Shown here piece after piece: positions 37,466 through 46,074 of a DNA stretch of 47,073 bases. The stretch is taken from contig JABEVG010000021.1 in NCBI GenBank assembly GCA_013044075.1, forward strand, positions 1 through 47,073, read 5' to 3'. Position numbers and translations under genes: made by a program. The notes beneath the pieces were generated by a model. The model had not been told where the DNA came from and searched no databases. It saw nothing but the letters and a program-made list of their open reading frames with translations. Position 1 is the stretch's first letter. Every line of letters begins with the position of its first letter. The DNA comes from Gallionella sp. (GTDB lineage Bacteria; Pseudomonadota; Gammaproteobacteria; Burkholderiales; Gallionellaceae).

Positions 37466-37537
37466 TCTATAGACCAAGTACGAATCAAAGGGAAGGCCGA
37501 TCTTGCGGTGAAGAATCATCAGACAGTGCTGTGGCGA

Positions 37538-38086
37538 CTAATTTTCTTCCTTCTTTTCGTCGATATATTTGGCGAGCCACATACCTTGTCCAACAATGAA
37601 AACGAACATCATCCCGGTGAATCCGAACAGCTTGAAATCCACCCAGGCGTTGGTTGAATAATTGAAGGCGACATACAGATTGATGAAGCCAAGCAGGAAG
37701 AAGAACGCGCTCCACGAATAATTCAGCCGCTTCCACACATGCAGAGGCAGCGCGATCTTTTCATGCAACAAGGCGCGTATCAGGTTCTTGTGGAAGAAGA
37801 ATTTCGCGTTAAATAAAATCAGGGAAAACATCCAGTACAACACGCTGGGTTTCAGTTTGATGAACATCTCATCGTGCAGCAGCAGGGTCGCGCTGCCGAA
37901 CACGCCGACGATGGCAAAGCTGATCCAGAGTATGGTGTCGACCTTGTTGTGCCTTATCTTGCACCACAGGATTTGTGCCAGTGTGGCTGCCATGGTGACG
38001 GCGGTGGCGACGTAGATGTCCTGGTCGGTAAGTTTGTAGGCGATGAAAAACAGCAGGATGGGGAGCAGGTCGAAAAGGAATTTCAT
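37538..38086 (-). CDS. yciB: Inner-membrane septation protein A (YciB)
   Basis: The 182-residue inner-membrane protein has about five helices and the family start MKFLFDLLPILLFFIAYKL. YciB is linked to envelope synthesis and cell division in E. coli. The C-terminus ends in a charged DEKKEEN tail. It lies 13 bases downstream of msrB, a pairing common in betaproteobacteria. Confidence 0.92.
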   Translation of the reverse strand: MKFLFDLLPILLFFIAYKLTDQDIYVATAVTMAATLAQILWCKIRHNKVDTILWISFAIVGVFGSATLLLHDEMFIKLKPSVLYWMFSLILFNAKFFFHKNLIRALLHEKIALPLHVWKRLNYSWSAFFFLLGFINLYVAFNYSTNAWVDFKLFGFTGMMFVFIVGQGMWLAKYIDEKKEEN

Positions 38087-38099
38087 ATTCAGAATCCGT

Positions 38100-38495
38100 T
38101 CATCTTTTGTCTAGTGAGAGTGCGGCGGAGTTGATACAAAAGCGTAGCCCGGTCGGTTTGGGACCATCCGGGAAAACATGACCCAAGTGCGCGCCGCATT
38201 GTTTGCAACAGACCTCGTCGCGTACCATTCCGTGGCTGGAATCACGACGTATGAGCAGTCGGTCGGCCTGTTCCGCTTGAAAGAAACTCGGCCAACCCGA
38301 ACCGGAATCGAATTTGGCCGACGCGTCGAACAGCGCGCTGCCGCAGCACACGCAGCGGTATGTTCCCGCATCGTGGCAATCCCAGTACAAACCGGTGAAT
38401 GGCGATTCCGTCCCGCACTGTCGCGTCACCCGGAATTGCTCGGGGGTGAGTTGCTCGCGCCATTCGGCAGCGGATTTTTTGCTCGGCTCATCCAC
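38100..38495 (-). CDS. msrB: Peptide-methionine (R)-S-oxide reductase
   Basis: MsrB repairs R-sulfoxide of methionine in proteins. The 131-residue protein has the four zinc cysteines in two CxxC pairs (YRCVCCG and CCKQCG) and the catalytic Cys in [11 protein letters not shown] near the C-terminus. [10 protein letters not shown] and [10 protein letters not shown] are family signatures. No signal peptide is present, so it is cytosolic. It starts 3 bases after the phoH stop. Confidence 0.95.
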   Translation of the reverse strand: MDEPSKKSAAEWREQLTPEQFRVTRQCGTESPFTGLYWDCHDAGTYRCVCCGSALFDASAKFDSGSGWPSFFQAEQADRLLIRRDSSHGMVRDEVCCKQCGAHLGHVFPDGPKPTGLRFCINSAALSLDKR

Positions 38496-38498
38496 GGT

Positions 38499-39914
38499 TT
38501 ATAGCACCTCTCCCGCATGATCCGCCAGGCGGGAACGCTCGCCGCGCAGCAGTGTCACGTGACCGCCATGTTCCCAGCCCTTGAATCGATCCACCACATA
38601 AGTCAGGCCGGAACTGCCCTCGGTCAGATAGGGTGTGTCGATCTGCGCGATGTTGCCCATACACACCACTTTGGTGCCGGGACCGGCACGGGTGACCAGC
38701 GTCTTCATTTGTTTGGGGGTGAGATTTTGCGCCTCGTCGATGATCACATATTTGTTCAGGAAAGTGCGGCCGCGCATGAAATTGAGCGATTTGACTTTGA
38801 CGCGTGAACGGATCAGATCCCGCGTCGCCGCACGTCCCCAGTCGCCGCCTTCTTCTTCGGTTTTATTCAAAACGTCGAGGTTGTCCTCCAACGCCCCCAT
38901 CCACGGATTCATTTTTTCCTCCTCGGTGCCGGGCAAGAAACCGATGTCTTCGCCGACCGGAACGGTCACGCGGGTGATGATGATCTCCGAATAGAGTTTG
39001 GTCTCCAGCGTTTGCCACAAACCCGCCGCCAGGGTCAGCAGGGTTTTACCCGTGCCTGCCTGACCCAGTAAGGTGACGAAATCAATCTCGGGATTGAGCA
39101 GCAGATTGAGCACGAAATTCTGCTCGCGGTTGCGTGCGGTGATGCCCCATACATTGTTCTTGCTGTGGGTGTAATCGGTCAGCGTGCGCAACAGCGCGCT
39201 CTGGTCATCCTGTTCCAGCACGATGGCATAGAACGGCGTGTCGTCTTCCTTGTACAGGAACTGGTTTTTGAAGAACGCGGCGCACAACGGGCCTCGTATC
39301 TGGTAATAGGTGTGTCCATCCTTTTGCCAGGACTTCATGTCTTTGCCGTGCCTGTCCCAAAAATCATCGGGCAGGGGCAGCACGCCGGTATAGAGCAGGT
39401 CGCTGTCTTCCAGCACTTTGTCGTTGAAGTAGTCCTGCGCTTCCAGACCCAACGCGCGCGCCTTGATGCGCATGTTGATGTCCTTGCTGACGAGGATCAC
39501 CGCGCGTTCGGGTTGCTGTTCCTGCAAGCCGATGATCACGCCCAATATGGCGTTGTCGGCTTTGCCCAATTCCAGATTTTGCGGCAGCTCATATTTGACG
39601 AAGCTGGTTTGCAGATACAAGCGCCCGCTACAGTTTTTGTGTGCCGCCGATTCGAGTGCGATGCCTTCCTCGATGTTGCGCGGCGCATCATTGACGATCT
39701 CATCCAGGAAACGGCTGGCCTGACGGGCGTTGCGCGCCACTTCGGTCATGCCTTTCTTCTTGTTGTCCAATTCTTCCAGCACGAACATCGGCAGGCAGAT
39801 GTCGTGTTCCTCGAAGCGATACAAACTGGTCGGGTCGTGCAGCAGGACGTTGGTGTCCAGCACAAAGAGTTTGGTGTGGCGATCGTTAGCGGCTGATTTT
39901 TTACGTGGGGGCAT
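38499..39914 (-). CDS. PIN-PhoH fusion ATPase (PhoH2/YlaK-like)
   Basis: The 471-residue protein joins an N-terminal PIN nuclease-like domain (about 12-150; FVLDTNVLLHDPTSL, DNAILGVIIGLQ, VILVSKDINMR) with a PhoH ATPase domain (about 240-455). Walker A is GQAGTGKTLLTLA and Walker B is YVIIDEAQNLTP. PIN-PhoH proteins (PhoH2) are reported to act as RNA helicases and RNases. It lies 13 bases downstream of bcp. Confidence 0.9.
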   Translation of the reverse strand: MPPRKKSAANDRHTKLFVLDTNVLLHDPTSLYRFEEHDICLPMFVLEELDNKKKGMTEVARNARQASRFLDEIVNDAPRNIEEGIALESAAHKNCSGRLYLQTSFVKYELPQNLELGKADNAILGVIIGLQEQQPERAVILVSKDINMRIKARALGLEAQDYFNDKVLEDSDLLYTGVLPLPDDFWDRHGKDMKSWQKDGHTYYQIRGPLCAAFFKNQFLYKEDDTPFYAIVLEQDDQSALLRTLTDYTHSKNNVWGITARNREQNFVLNLLLNPEIDFVTLLGQAGTGKTLLTLAAGLWQTLETKLYSEIIITRVTVPVGEDIGFLPGTEEEKMNPWMGALEDNLDVLNKTEEEGGDWGRAATRDLIRSRVKVKSLNFMRGRTFLNKYVIIDEAQNLTPKQMKTLVTRAGPGTKVVCMGNIAQIDTPYLTEGSSGLTYVVDRFKGWEHGGHVTLLRGERSRLADHAGEVL

Positions 39915-39927
39915 GATGATTCACCTT

Positions 39928-40386
39928 TTAGTTGAGCGACTGAACGAAATCGAGCACTTGTTGCGCGTGCTCGGGGACTTTGACACCGCGCCATTCCTGG
40001 CGCAACACACCTGCTTTATCGAATACAAACGTGCTGCGTTCTATGCCGCGCACCTGTTTGCCGTACATGTTCTTTAACTTCATCACCCCGAACAGGGCGC
40101 ATACCGTTTCATCCGTATCCGCAAGCAGCTCGAAGGGCAGGCCGAACTTGGCCTTGAAGTTCGCATGCGACTTGAGGCTGTCGCGCGAGATGCCGACGAC
40201 TTCGCAATTTGCCGCCCGGAATGCCGGATACAGATCGCGGAACTGCTGCGCCTCGGTGGTGCAACCCGGCGTGTTGTCCTTGGGGTAAAAATAAATCACC
40301 AGATGTTTGCCACGCTGTGCCGAAAGAGTGAAGTTGAGTCCGCTGGTTGAAGGAGTAGAAAAATCGGGGATGATATTTTTTGGCAT
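39928..40386 (-). CDS. bcp: Thiol peroxidase, Bcp/PrxQ type
   Basis: This peroxiredoxin reduces hydroperoxides with thioredoxin. The 152-residue protein has the peroxidatic C42 in YPKDNTPGCTTEAQQF. The resolving Cys five residues later, seen in E. coli Bcp and many PrxQ, is absent (Gln). C61 and C96 are the only other cysteines, so resolution may be through C96 or a 1-Cys mechanism. The start at 40386 gives the usual N-terminus; an upstream in-frame ATG at 40422 adds 12 unlikely residues. It is 13 bases from phoH. Confidence 0.93.
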   Translation of the reverse strand: MPKNIIPDFSTPSTSGLNFTLSAQRGKHLVIYFYPKDNTPGCTTEAQQFRDLYPAFRAANCEVVGISRDSLKSHANFKAKFGLPFELLADTDETVCALFGVMKLKNMYGKQVRGIERSTFVFDKAGVLRQEWRGVKVPEHAQQVLDFVQSLN

Positions 40387-40507
40387 TATCGGGCTCGCTT
40401 TAGGTGGTGCGATTCTGTGCAAAAATCTTCACGATGGCAAGCCTTTCTTATCTCCTCAAAGCGCCCGAGTTGTGCTACGGTTGCAGCCCATTTTGGAAGA
40501 GTGTTCT

Positions 40508-40972
40508 ATGACGGATGCCGAGTACATGCAGCATGCCTTGCGATTGGCCGATCAGGCACGGGCGATAGATGAGGTTCCAGTCGGCGCGGTGGTGGTGAAA
40601 GACGGCGAGATCATCGGGCGGGGCTTCAATGCGCCGATTACCCGCCACGATCCGTCCGCACACGCCGAGATTCGGGCGGTGCGCGATGCGGCGCAACATA
40701 TCGGTAACTATCGGCTGGTAGATTGCGAGTTGTTCGTGACGCTGGAGCCGTGTCTGATGTGCGCGGGAGCGATCATGCATGCGCGTGTCGCACGACTCGT
40801 GTATGGTGCGAGCGATCTTAAAACGGGAGCGTGCGGCAGCGTGTTGAATGCTTTTGGCTATCCCAGCCTGAATCATCATACCGTCGTGTCCGGCGGCATC
40901 CTGGCGGCGGAGTGCGGTGAGCAGCTCAGCCGGTTCTTTGCACTGCGCCGCGCGCAGAAAAAGGCACAATGA
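40508..40972 (+). CDS. tadA: tRNA adenosine(34) deaminase
   Basis: TadA makes inosine at the wobble position of tRNA-Arg(ACG). The 154-residue protein has the zinc/proton-shuttle motif HAE (PSAHAEIRAV) and the second zinc motif PCLMCAGAIMHARV. The start at 40508 has GGAAGAG 8 bases upstream and gives the usual N-terminus (MTDAEYMQHALRLA). The frame is open further upstream, but that DNA is the divergent region before bcp. It overlaps the next gene by 4 bases. Confidence 0.95.
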   Translation: MTDAEYMQHALRLADQARAIDEVPVGAVVVKDGEIIGRGFNAPITRHDPSAHAEIRAVRDAAQHIGNYRLVDCELFVTLEPCLMCAGAIMHARVARLVYGASDLKTGACGSVLNAFGYPSLNHHTVVSGGILAAECGEQLSRFFALRRAQKKAQ

Positions 40973-41448
40973 AAATTGAGATACACATCGCCACACAACG
41001 GCTCGACCTGTTGGACGATGCCGGTGTCACGTTGAAGCGTTATGCGGTATCGACGGCCAGGCGGGGTGTCGGCGAGCGGTGTGGCAGCTATTGCACCCCG
41101 CGCGGAAAACATATCGTGCGCGCCAAGATAGGCGCGGGTTGTGCGGTGAACACGGTATTCGTCGGTCGTCGTCCCACCGGCGAGTTATATACGCCGGAAT
41201 TGGGCGAACAATTTCCCGGACGGGATTGGATACTGACGCGCATCCTGTGGTTGTCGGGTTGTGAGGTGGGATACAACCGCCTGGGTGCGAGTGACACCAT
41301 GCGCCGCTACATTTACATACACGGCACACCGGATGAGGTGCATCTGGGTATGCCCGGTTCACACGGGTGCATCCGTATGGGCAACGGTGATTTGATCGAA
41401 CTGTTTGAGTTGATTCCTGTGGGAATTGCTGTCGAAATCATTGCGTGA
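40969..41448 (+). CDS. YkuD-type L,D-transpeptidase without signal peptide
   Basis: The 159-residue protein is a YkuD domain with the catalytic signature HGTPDEVHLG and SHGCIRMGNGD (Cys nucleophile about 135). L,D-transpeptidases cross-link peptidoglycan or attach lipoproteins in the periplasm, but this protein starts MKIEIHIATQRLDLL with no signal peptide or membrane helix. The start is fixed by the ATGA overlap with tadA. How it would reach the periplasm, or whether it acts on cytosolic precursors, is unclear. Confidence 0.85.
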   Translation: MKIEIHIATQRLDLLDDAGVTLKRYAVSTARRGVGERCGSYCTPRGKHIVRAKIGAGCAVNTVFVGRRPTGELYTPELGEQFPGRDWILTRILWLSGCEVGYNRLGASDTMRRYIYIHGTPDEVHLGMPGSHGCIRMGNGDLIELFELIPVGIAVEIIA

Positions 41449-41458
41449 GGAAATAATT

Positions 41459-41893
41459 ATGAGTCAACCTTTTACTGTCAGTCTGGTGTGTTGGCATGAC
41501 GGCGAACCGCTGCTGAAGGCGATACGCTCCGCCGTGTTCATCCGGGAGCAGGGCGTGCCGGAAGAGCTGGAATGGGATGAGCACGATGCCACTTGCCGGC
41601 ATGCGTTGGCCTTGACGCTTCAGGGTGAGGCGATCGGTTGCGGGCGGATATTCACCAACGGGCACATCGGACGCATCGCGGTGTTGCCTCAATGGCGCGA
41701 GAAGAAAGTCGGCACGGCGATCATGGAAGCCTTGCTGGATTACGCGGCGGCGCATGATTATCCGCAGGTGGATGTCGATGCGCAGACCCATGCCGTGCCT
41801 TTTTACCAACGCTTCGACTTTGTCGAACAAGGCGAAGTTTTCATCGATGCGGGTCTGCCGCATATCAAGATGTCACTCACGTTGAAACAATAA
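41459..41893 (+). CDS. GNAT family N-acetyltransferase
   Basis: The 144-residue protein has the ElaA/YjcF-like start IRSAVFIREQGVPEELEWDE and the acetyl-CoA motif IGRIAVLPQWREKKVGTAI at about 77-95. The substrate is unknown. Start 41459 has GAGG about 9 bases before it; a longer frame from 41426 would overlap the transpeptidase gene. It is the last gene of the tadA run and is convergent with the outer-membrane barrel gene, 37 bases away. Confidence 0.85.
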   Translation: MSQPFTVSLVCWHDGEPLLKAIRSAVFIREQGVPEELEWDEHDATCRHALALTLQGEAIGCGRIFTNGHIGRIAVLPQWREKKVGTAIMEALLDYAAAHDYPQVDVDAQTHAVPFYQRFDFVEQGEVFIDAGLPHIKMSLTLKQ

Positions 41894-41930
41894 TCTCGTT
41901 GGCACTTGTTTGCCGGATTCCGGCCGACGA

Positions 41931-42788
41931 TCAGAATGCGTACCCTATCCCCAGTTTAACGAGGGTGTAATGCGTGGTGCTGTCAGGCTGCCACCCGACG
42001 AATCCGCCCCCCAGCGGGTATATCGCGCTGATCCCATAGTTGAAAGTCACGTAGTCGACACCGACGTTGCCATGCAGGTTTTCAGCGAATGCATAATCTG
42101 CCGCGATGCCGATTTTGTACAACGTGGAGTTGCCGAGGTTACCGGAAAACCCATTCTGTCCGCCGCCGCCATTGACCGTGATGAACGAACCTAAGGTCTT
42201 GCCGTACAGGGCATTAGCTGAGAACACCAGCCTGCTGACCGGAGAATACTGACCCAATACTCCGGCCCCATAGTAGTCGTGTGCGTAGTGCTCACCGTAA
42301 TTCACGTTCCGGTCCCATTGATGATTACCCAGTTCCGCATAAGGGGTCAGCATGAATTCGTGGTCGAGCGTAAAGCCTTTACCGTAGCGGACACGGTAAT
42401 TGTCGAGTGTCGCGCCCGACGAGCCGGCTAACGAGCCGAACACGCCACCTGTTATGGGCATGCCTGTGTAGCTTGTATTGCCGCTGGCGTGATCGTATTC
42501 GGCTGCGAAATAGTCGTTGCCCAGCCAGACATCTTTCATGACGGATAGCGACAACGCATAACCGGGTACGCCACCTGTTTCTGTATCGAGCTTTCCGACC
42601 GTTGTACCCAGTCTGCCGTTGCCGGTTTCCGTGTAATCGACATTCGTTGAAACGATCTGGATTGCGACTTGATTGTTGGCGGCCTTGATGTCGGAGGTGC
42701 CCGCCATTGCGCTTGTGGCAAACATCACACAGCTCATCGCGATGACTATGAATGCCGGTAAGCGGGGAGCGATGCAGATTTTTTTCAT
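41931..42788 (-). CDS. Outer-membrane beta-barrel protein
   Basis: The 285-residue protein has a signal peptide (cleavage after AMA, about residue 29). Alternating hydrophobic/aromatic strands rich in Gly, Tyr and Asn follow, and the terminal Phe of outer-membrane barrels (KLGIGYAF) is present. About ten strands seem likely. I do not recognise a family. An AAGG ribosome binding site precedes ATG 42788. It lies 68 bases downstream of the glycerol-kinase-like gene on the same strand, so it might be co-transcribed with the glycerolipid genes. Confidence 0.72.
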   Translation of the reverse strand: MKKICIAPRLPAFIVIAMSCVMFATSAMAGTSDIKAANNQVAIQIVSTNVDYTETGNGRLGTTVGKLDTETGGVPGYALSLSVMKDVWLGNDYFAAEYDHASGNTSYTGMPITGGVFGSLAGSSGATLDNYRVRYGKGFTLDHEFMLTPYAELGNHQWDRNVNYGEHYAHDYYGAGVLGQYSPVSRLVFSANALYGKTLGSFITVNGGGGQNGFSGNLGNSTLYKIGIAADYAFAENLHGNVGVDYVTFNYGISAIYPLGGGFVGWQPDSTTHYTLVKLGIGYAF

Positions 42789-42856
42789 GATGATGACCTT
42801 GGTAAAGTGAGGGTTGTGTGAAGGATGAATCCGATTTGCCGAACAGGATTTCGCGG

Positions 42857-44380
42857 TCATGGCTGACAACATTGATCCAGCCATATTTTCCAGTGCCGAA
42901 ATTTGTCCGGCAGTTTTCTATTTTCAATCGCGATGGTGATTGGCCGCGCGTCGCGCAGACTGCCGGGCCGGAGGTTGGCCGCCAGCATGGCAGCACCCGA
43001 CAAGCTCGATTCGCCTTGAACCAGCCGATATACCCCGCAGGGCGCGCATTGCGCGATGCCTTGTTGCAAGCTGGCGAGATGGGCTAATCCACCCGACAGA
43101 TAGACACGCTCCAGGGGGGCGTCGCGGTGCATGTCTTCCAGTATGCGTGCCACGCGAAAGATCACCGCTTCCAACAGCAAGGCGGCGATGGCCTGTTGCG
43201 ACAGGTGTGCGACATCGTGCGAGAACTGCAAGCCGAGATTCTTGTTGAAGTAGGGCGCGCCCAGTCCGCTGGGTTCGGCGAGACAAAAAATATCATGCTC
43301 TGCCAGGTCTTGAAACTCGCATTGTGCGACCGGATACGGCGCGAGCGCGGCGGCGATGGAGTTGAGCGTCCCTTCTCTGGCGAGATGTGTGTGCGCGTCC
43401 TGATACACCAAAGTGTTGAGATAACCGTCGTCAAACAGATGGTCACGCGCCGCATAGCGCGCCACGAAACAGCCCGTGCCCAGATTGGCCAGGGCTTCTG
43501 CCGAACCGGATCGCACGCTGGCGATGAGCGCGGCGGACTGGTCGCCGATGCTGGCTTGCAGTACCAAGCCATTATCAAGGTGCAGGTTCAGTCGCGATGA
43601 AGCGAGCACGCTCGGCAAGATAGCTGCGGGGATGTCGAACCAGTCGCACAAGGTCGGCGACCATTGCGTGGTGCGGATATCGAGGAGCTGGGTGCGCGCC
43701 GCCATCGAGGCATCGGTGATGAAATACCTGCCGGTGCTCCACCGCCAGATCAGGAAAGTGTCCAGTGTGCCGACCCGCCATCTGCCTTGTGTCAGATGTG
43801 CGCGCCAGTGCGGATGCTGTTGCAGCAGCACGCGCAGTTTTCCGGCGAGGTAATAGGGCGTGAGCGGCAGACCGGAGAGCTGGCGTATCTCGTTTTCATG
43901 CGCGCGCAAAGCATCACAACTGTGTGCGCCGCGTCTGTCCTGCCAGGAGATCAGCGGGGTGACCGGCACACCGGTGGCGTTGTCCCATAACAGGAACGAC
44001 GAGCGTTGGCTGGATAGTCCCAGCGTGACGCAGGGTCCCGCCTGAGCGCGGCACTCGCGCAACACCTGTGCCGCGATTTCGGCATACGCCAGCGCGTCGC
44101 TTTCAGAACGGGGATACCTCGAAAAACCTACTGCGCGACTGGATTCCTGCGTCGCGTCCTCGCTCACCCCTTGCCTATCTATCTGATATGTCTGCGGGGT
44201 TTGCTGCGGGGCTTCTTGCACTCCAGTCGCTCGTGACGGTTCTTCAAGGTGTCCTAGACTCTCTGCGATAACGGGTGCGGGGTGGCTGACGATGTGGACT
44301 AGCTCGCCGTTCTGATTGAGCAGTCCGGCTTTGATGGAGGTCGTGCCCAGGTCCAGTGCGATGCTGAGAATAAAATCCAT
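42857..44380 (-). CDS. Glycerol-kinase-like FGGY carbohydrate kinase with an in-frame insertion
   Basis: The 507-residue FGGY kinase has the phosphate-1 motif ALDLGTTSIKAGLL (about 8-21), WQDRRG, the catalytic Asp in GDQSAALI, NLGTGCF and the adenine motif YLSGGLAHLASL. SGLPLTPYYLAGKL, GTLDTFLIWRWSTG and the glpD neighbour favour glycerol as substrate. About residues 40-90 are expanded relative to other kinases by a repeat element (copy at 44150-44230). An alternative ATG at 44515 overlaps the glpD stop (ATGA) and would add 45 residues encoded by a second repeat copy. Neither start has a strong ribosome binding site. Confidence 0.82.
   Translation of the reverse strand: MDFILSIALDLGTTSIKAGLLNQNGELVHIVSHPAPVIAESLGHLEEPSRATGVQEAPQQTPQTYQIDRQGVSEDATQESSRAVGFSRYPRSESDALAYAEIAAQVLRECRAQAGPCVTLGLSSQRSSFLLWDNATGVPVTPLISWQDRRGAHSCDALRAHENEIRQLSGLPLTPYYLAGKLRVLLQQHPHWRAHLTQGRWRVGTLDTFLIWRWSTGRYFITDASMAARTQLLDIRTTQWSPTLCDWFDIPAAILPSVLASSRLNLHLDNGLVLQASIGDQSAALIASVRSGSAEALANLGTGCFVARYAARDHLFDDGYLNTLVYQDAHTHLAREGTLNSIAAALAPYPVAQCEFQDLAEHDIFCLAEPSGLGAPYFNKNLGLQFSHDVAHLSQQAIAALLLEAVIFRVARILEDMHRDAPLERVYLSGGLAHLASLQQGIAQCAPCGVYRLVQGESSLSGAAMLAANLRPGSLRDARPITIAIENRKLPDKFRHWKIWLDQCCQP
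44150..44230. repeat. In-frame repeat element, copy inside the FGGY kinase
   Basis: This copy shares about 80% of 68 core positions, without gaps, with the copy at 44399-44479 (common blocks GTCGCGT, CTCGCTCA and ATCTGATATG). The spacing of 249 bases is a multiple of three, so both are read in the same frame. Here it encodes about residues 51-77 of the kinase, including TYQIDRQGVSEDATQ. The true ends may extend from about 44115 to 44250. Confidence 0.72.
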
Positions 44381-44398
44381 TTTTCGGGCGAATCGCGG

Positions 44399-44479
44399 TG
44401 TCGCGTGCTCGCTCATTCCTGGTCTATCCATCTGATATGCCTGCGTCATTCGCTGCGCGGCTCCTTGCGCCTCATCCCG
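44399..44479. repeat. Repeat element, copy in the glpD-kinase gap
   Basis: This copy matches the one at 44150-44230 and fills most of the 131-base gap between the glpD stop and the preferred kinase ATG. Read on the minus strand it encodes AYQMDRPGMSEHATP in the kinase frame. AT-rich AAATTCTGAATTT-type sequence at its outer end (about 44480-44500) forms short inverted repeats. Confidence 0.72.
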
Positions 44480-44511
44480 AAATTCTGAATTTTGAATTTT
44501 GCGAGGAAGGT

Positions 44512-46074
44512 TCATGGCAAGCAGCGTTGTATTTCTGCATGCACCCGGTGTTCATCCCAGCCCAGTATCGGAGCGACTCGATGCGCGATGTTATGCAGCG
44601 TATCGTGATCGGGCCGCGCGAGGATCAGCAGGGGCAGGCGGCGGCGCAGCAAGTCGTCCAGATGTACCACCATCTCGGTGCGCGCGCAGTACAGCACATC
44701 CGCGACAATCAAGGGCAGGGTGGGCGTGATGCGACGTGCCAGACGCGCATCATCGGCGATGCCGGCCAGCACATCTGCCGCGCGTTGGCCGTGTCTGCGG
44801 ATCAGCCAGAGGCTGCTTTGCTCGTCCACGCCCAGCTGTGCCGCTTGTTGCCGGATGCCCGCACACCATGCTGTGTAATCGGCTGACGGTGTCCAGGGGA
44901 ACGGGCGATCGCCCGTCATACAGGCGGAACCCGCGCCGAGTCGCGCGCATACCGTGTCGACGATGTGACCCGCATCCACGCGTGCCGAAGTGATCTTGCC
45001 ACCCACGGAATAGTGCACACCGTTGTCAGCCGTGCGCAATTGCCAATCGCGCGAGAGTTGCGAAGGGTGATGGGCATCACCGCGTTGCATGACACGCACA
45101 CCGGCATAGCGTCCCACGATGTCGGTCTTGGACCATGCAGTGTTGAGATAGTGATTGGCTGCGGTGAGCAGATAGCCTACATCGGCAGGTTCTACATGGA
45201 CTTGGTTGGCATCGCCCCGATAATCGTCGTCGGTCGTGCCCAGCAAGGTCATGCCATACCAGGGGAGAATGAAAAAAACCCGCCCGTCTTGCGGCGCGGT
45301 GAGCAGCACAGCCTCGTCGGTGAGCCCGCCCGGCATGACCAGATGCACGCCCTTACTCATGCGACACCAGCTTTTTCCTTGCGCGGTCGAGCTGATCCAC
45401 CGCCCGGTGGTGTGGACGATCTGCCGCGCTTTGATTTGCATCTGTTCGCCGCTGGTTTGGTCTTGCACAATCGCTCCCGATGCGATGCCATTCACTTCTA
45501 TCATCGTCGTCAGCCGGCAATGATTGACGCACACCGCGCCAAGTTGCTGCGCGCCATCTATCAATTCCAGCACCAGTCTCGCGTCATCGGTTTGCGCGTC
45601 GCTGTAGGTGAAGCCGCCTGTGAGCGCGGTGTTTTTGAGCAACGGAAAACGTGCGGAAAACTCTTCGCGGTTGAAAACCCGATGCGCGAGTTCTTTAGCG
45701 GGACAACCCGCCAGCGCGTCGTATAGAATCAAGCCGGCTTGCATGCGCAGCTTGCCCACGCGACTGTCGCGGTACACCGGCACGCCGAAGCGCAAGGGCC
45801 ACACCCGATGCGGCGCAACGTCGAGCAACAACTGCCGTTCCGCGAGGGCTTTTTTGACCAACTTGAAATCATACGTTTCCAGATAGCGCAGCCCGCCGTG
45901 GATCAGTTTGCTGGAGGCGGATGAGGTGGCGGATGCCCAGTCGCCTTGTTCGATGATCGCCACCCGCAAACCGCGCAATGCCGCGTCATAAGCTGTCCAC
46001 GCGCCATAGATGCCGCCGCCGCACACCAGCAGATCGAACTCTCCCCGCGCCAGATCGGCAACGTCACGCCGCAT
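44512..46074 (-). CDS. glpD: Aerobic glycerol-3-phosphate dehydrogenase
   Basis: GlpD oxidises glycerol-3-phosphate to dihydroxyacetone phosphate at the inner membrane and feeds electrons to quinone. The 520-residue flavoprotein has the FAD motif FDLLVCGGGIYGAWTAYDAA (about 13-32), the family signature ASSKLIHGGLRYLE and GTTDDDY. The C-terminal DUF-like cap (about 390-520) is present, so the length is full. It overlaps the glycerophosphodiesterase gene by 11 bases and is followed by the glycerol-kinase-like gene, which fits a glycerolipid-use operon. Confidence 0.94.
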   Translation of the reverse strand: MRRDVADLARGEFDLLVCGGGIYGAWTAYDAALRGLRVAIIEQGDWASATSSASSKLIHGGLRYLETYDFKLVKKALAERQLLLDVAPHRVWPLRFGVPVYRDSRVGKLRMQAGLILYDALAGCPAKELAHRVFNREEFSARFPLLKNTALTGGFTYSDAQTDDARLVLELIDGAQQLGAVCVNHCRLTTMIEVNGIASGAIVQDQTSGEQMQIKARQIVHTTGRWISSTAQGKSWCRMSKGVHLVMPGGLTDEAVLLTAPQDGRVFFILPWYGMTLLGTTDDDYRGDANQVHVEPADVGYLLTAANHYLNTAWSKTDIVGRYAGVRVMQRGDAHHPSQLSRDWQLRTADNGVHYSVGGKITSARVDAGHIVDTVCARLGAGSACMTGDRPFPWTPSADYTAWCAGIRQQAAQLGVDEQSSLWLIRRHGQRAADVLAGIADDARLARRITPTLPLIVADVLYCARTEMVVHLDDLLRRRLPLLILARPDHDTLHNIAHRVAPILGWDEHRVHAEIQRCLP

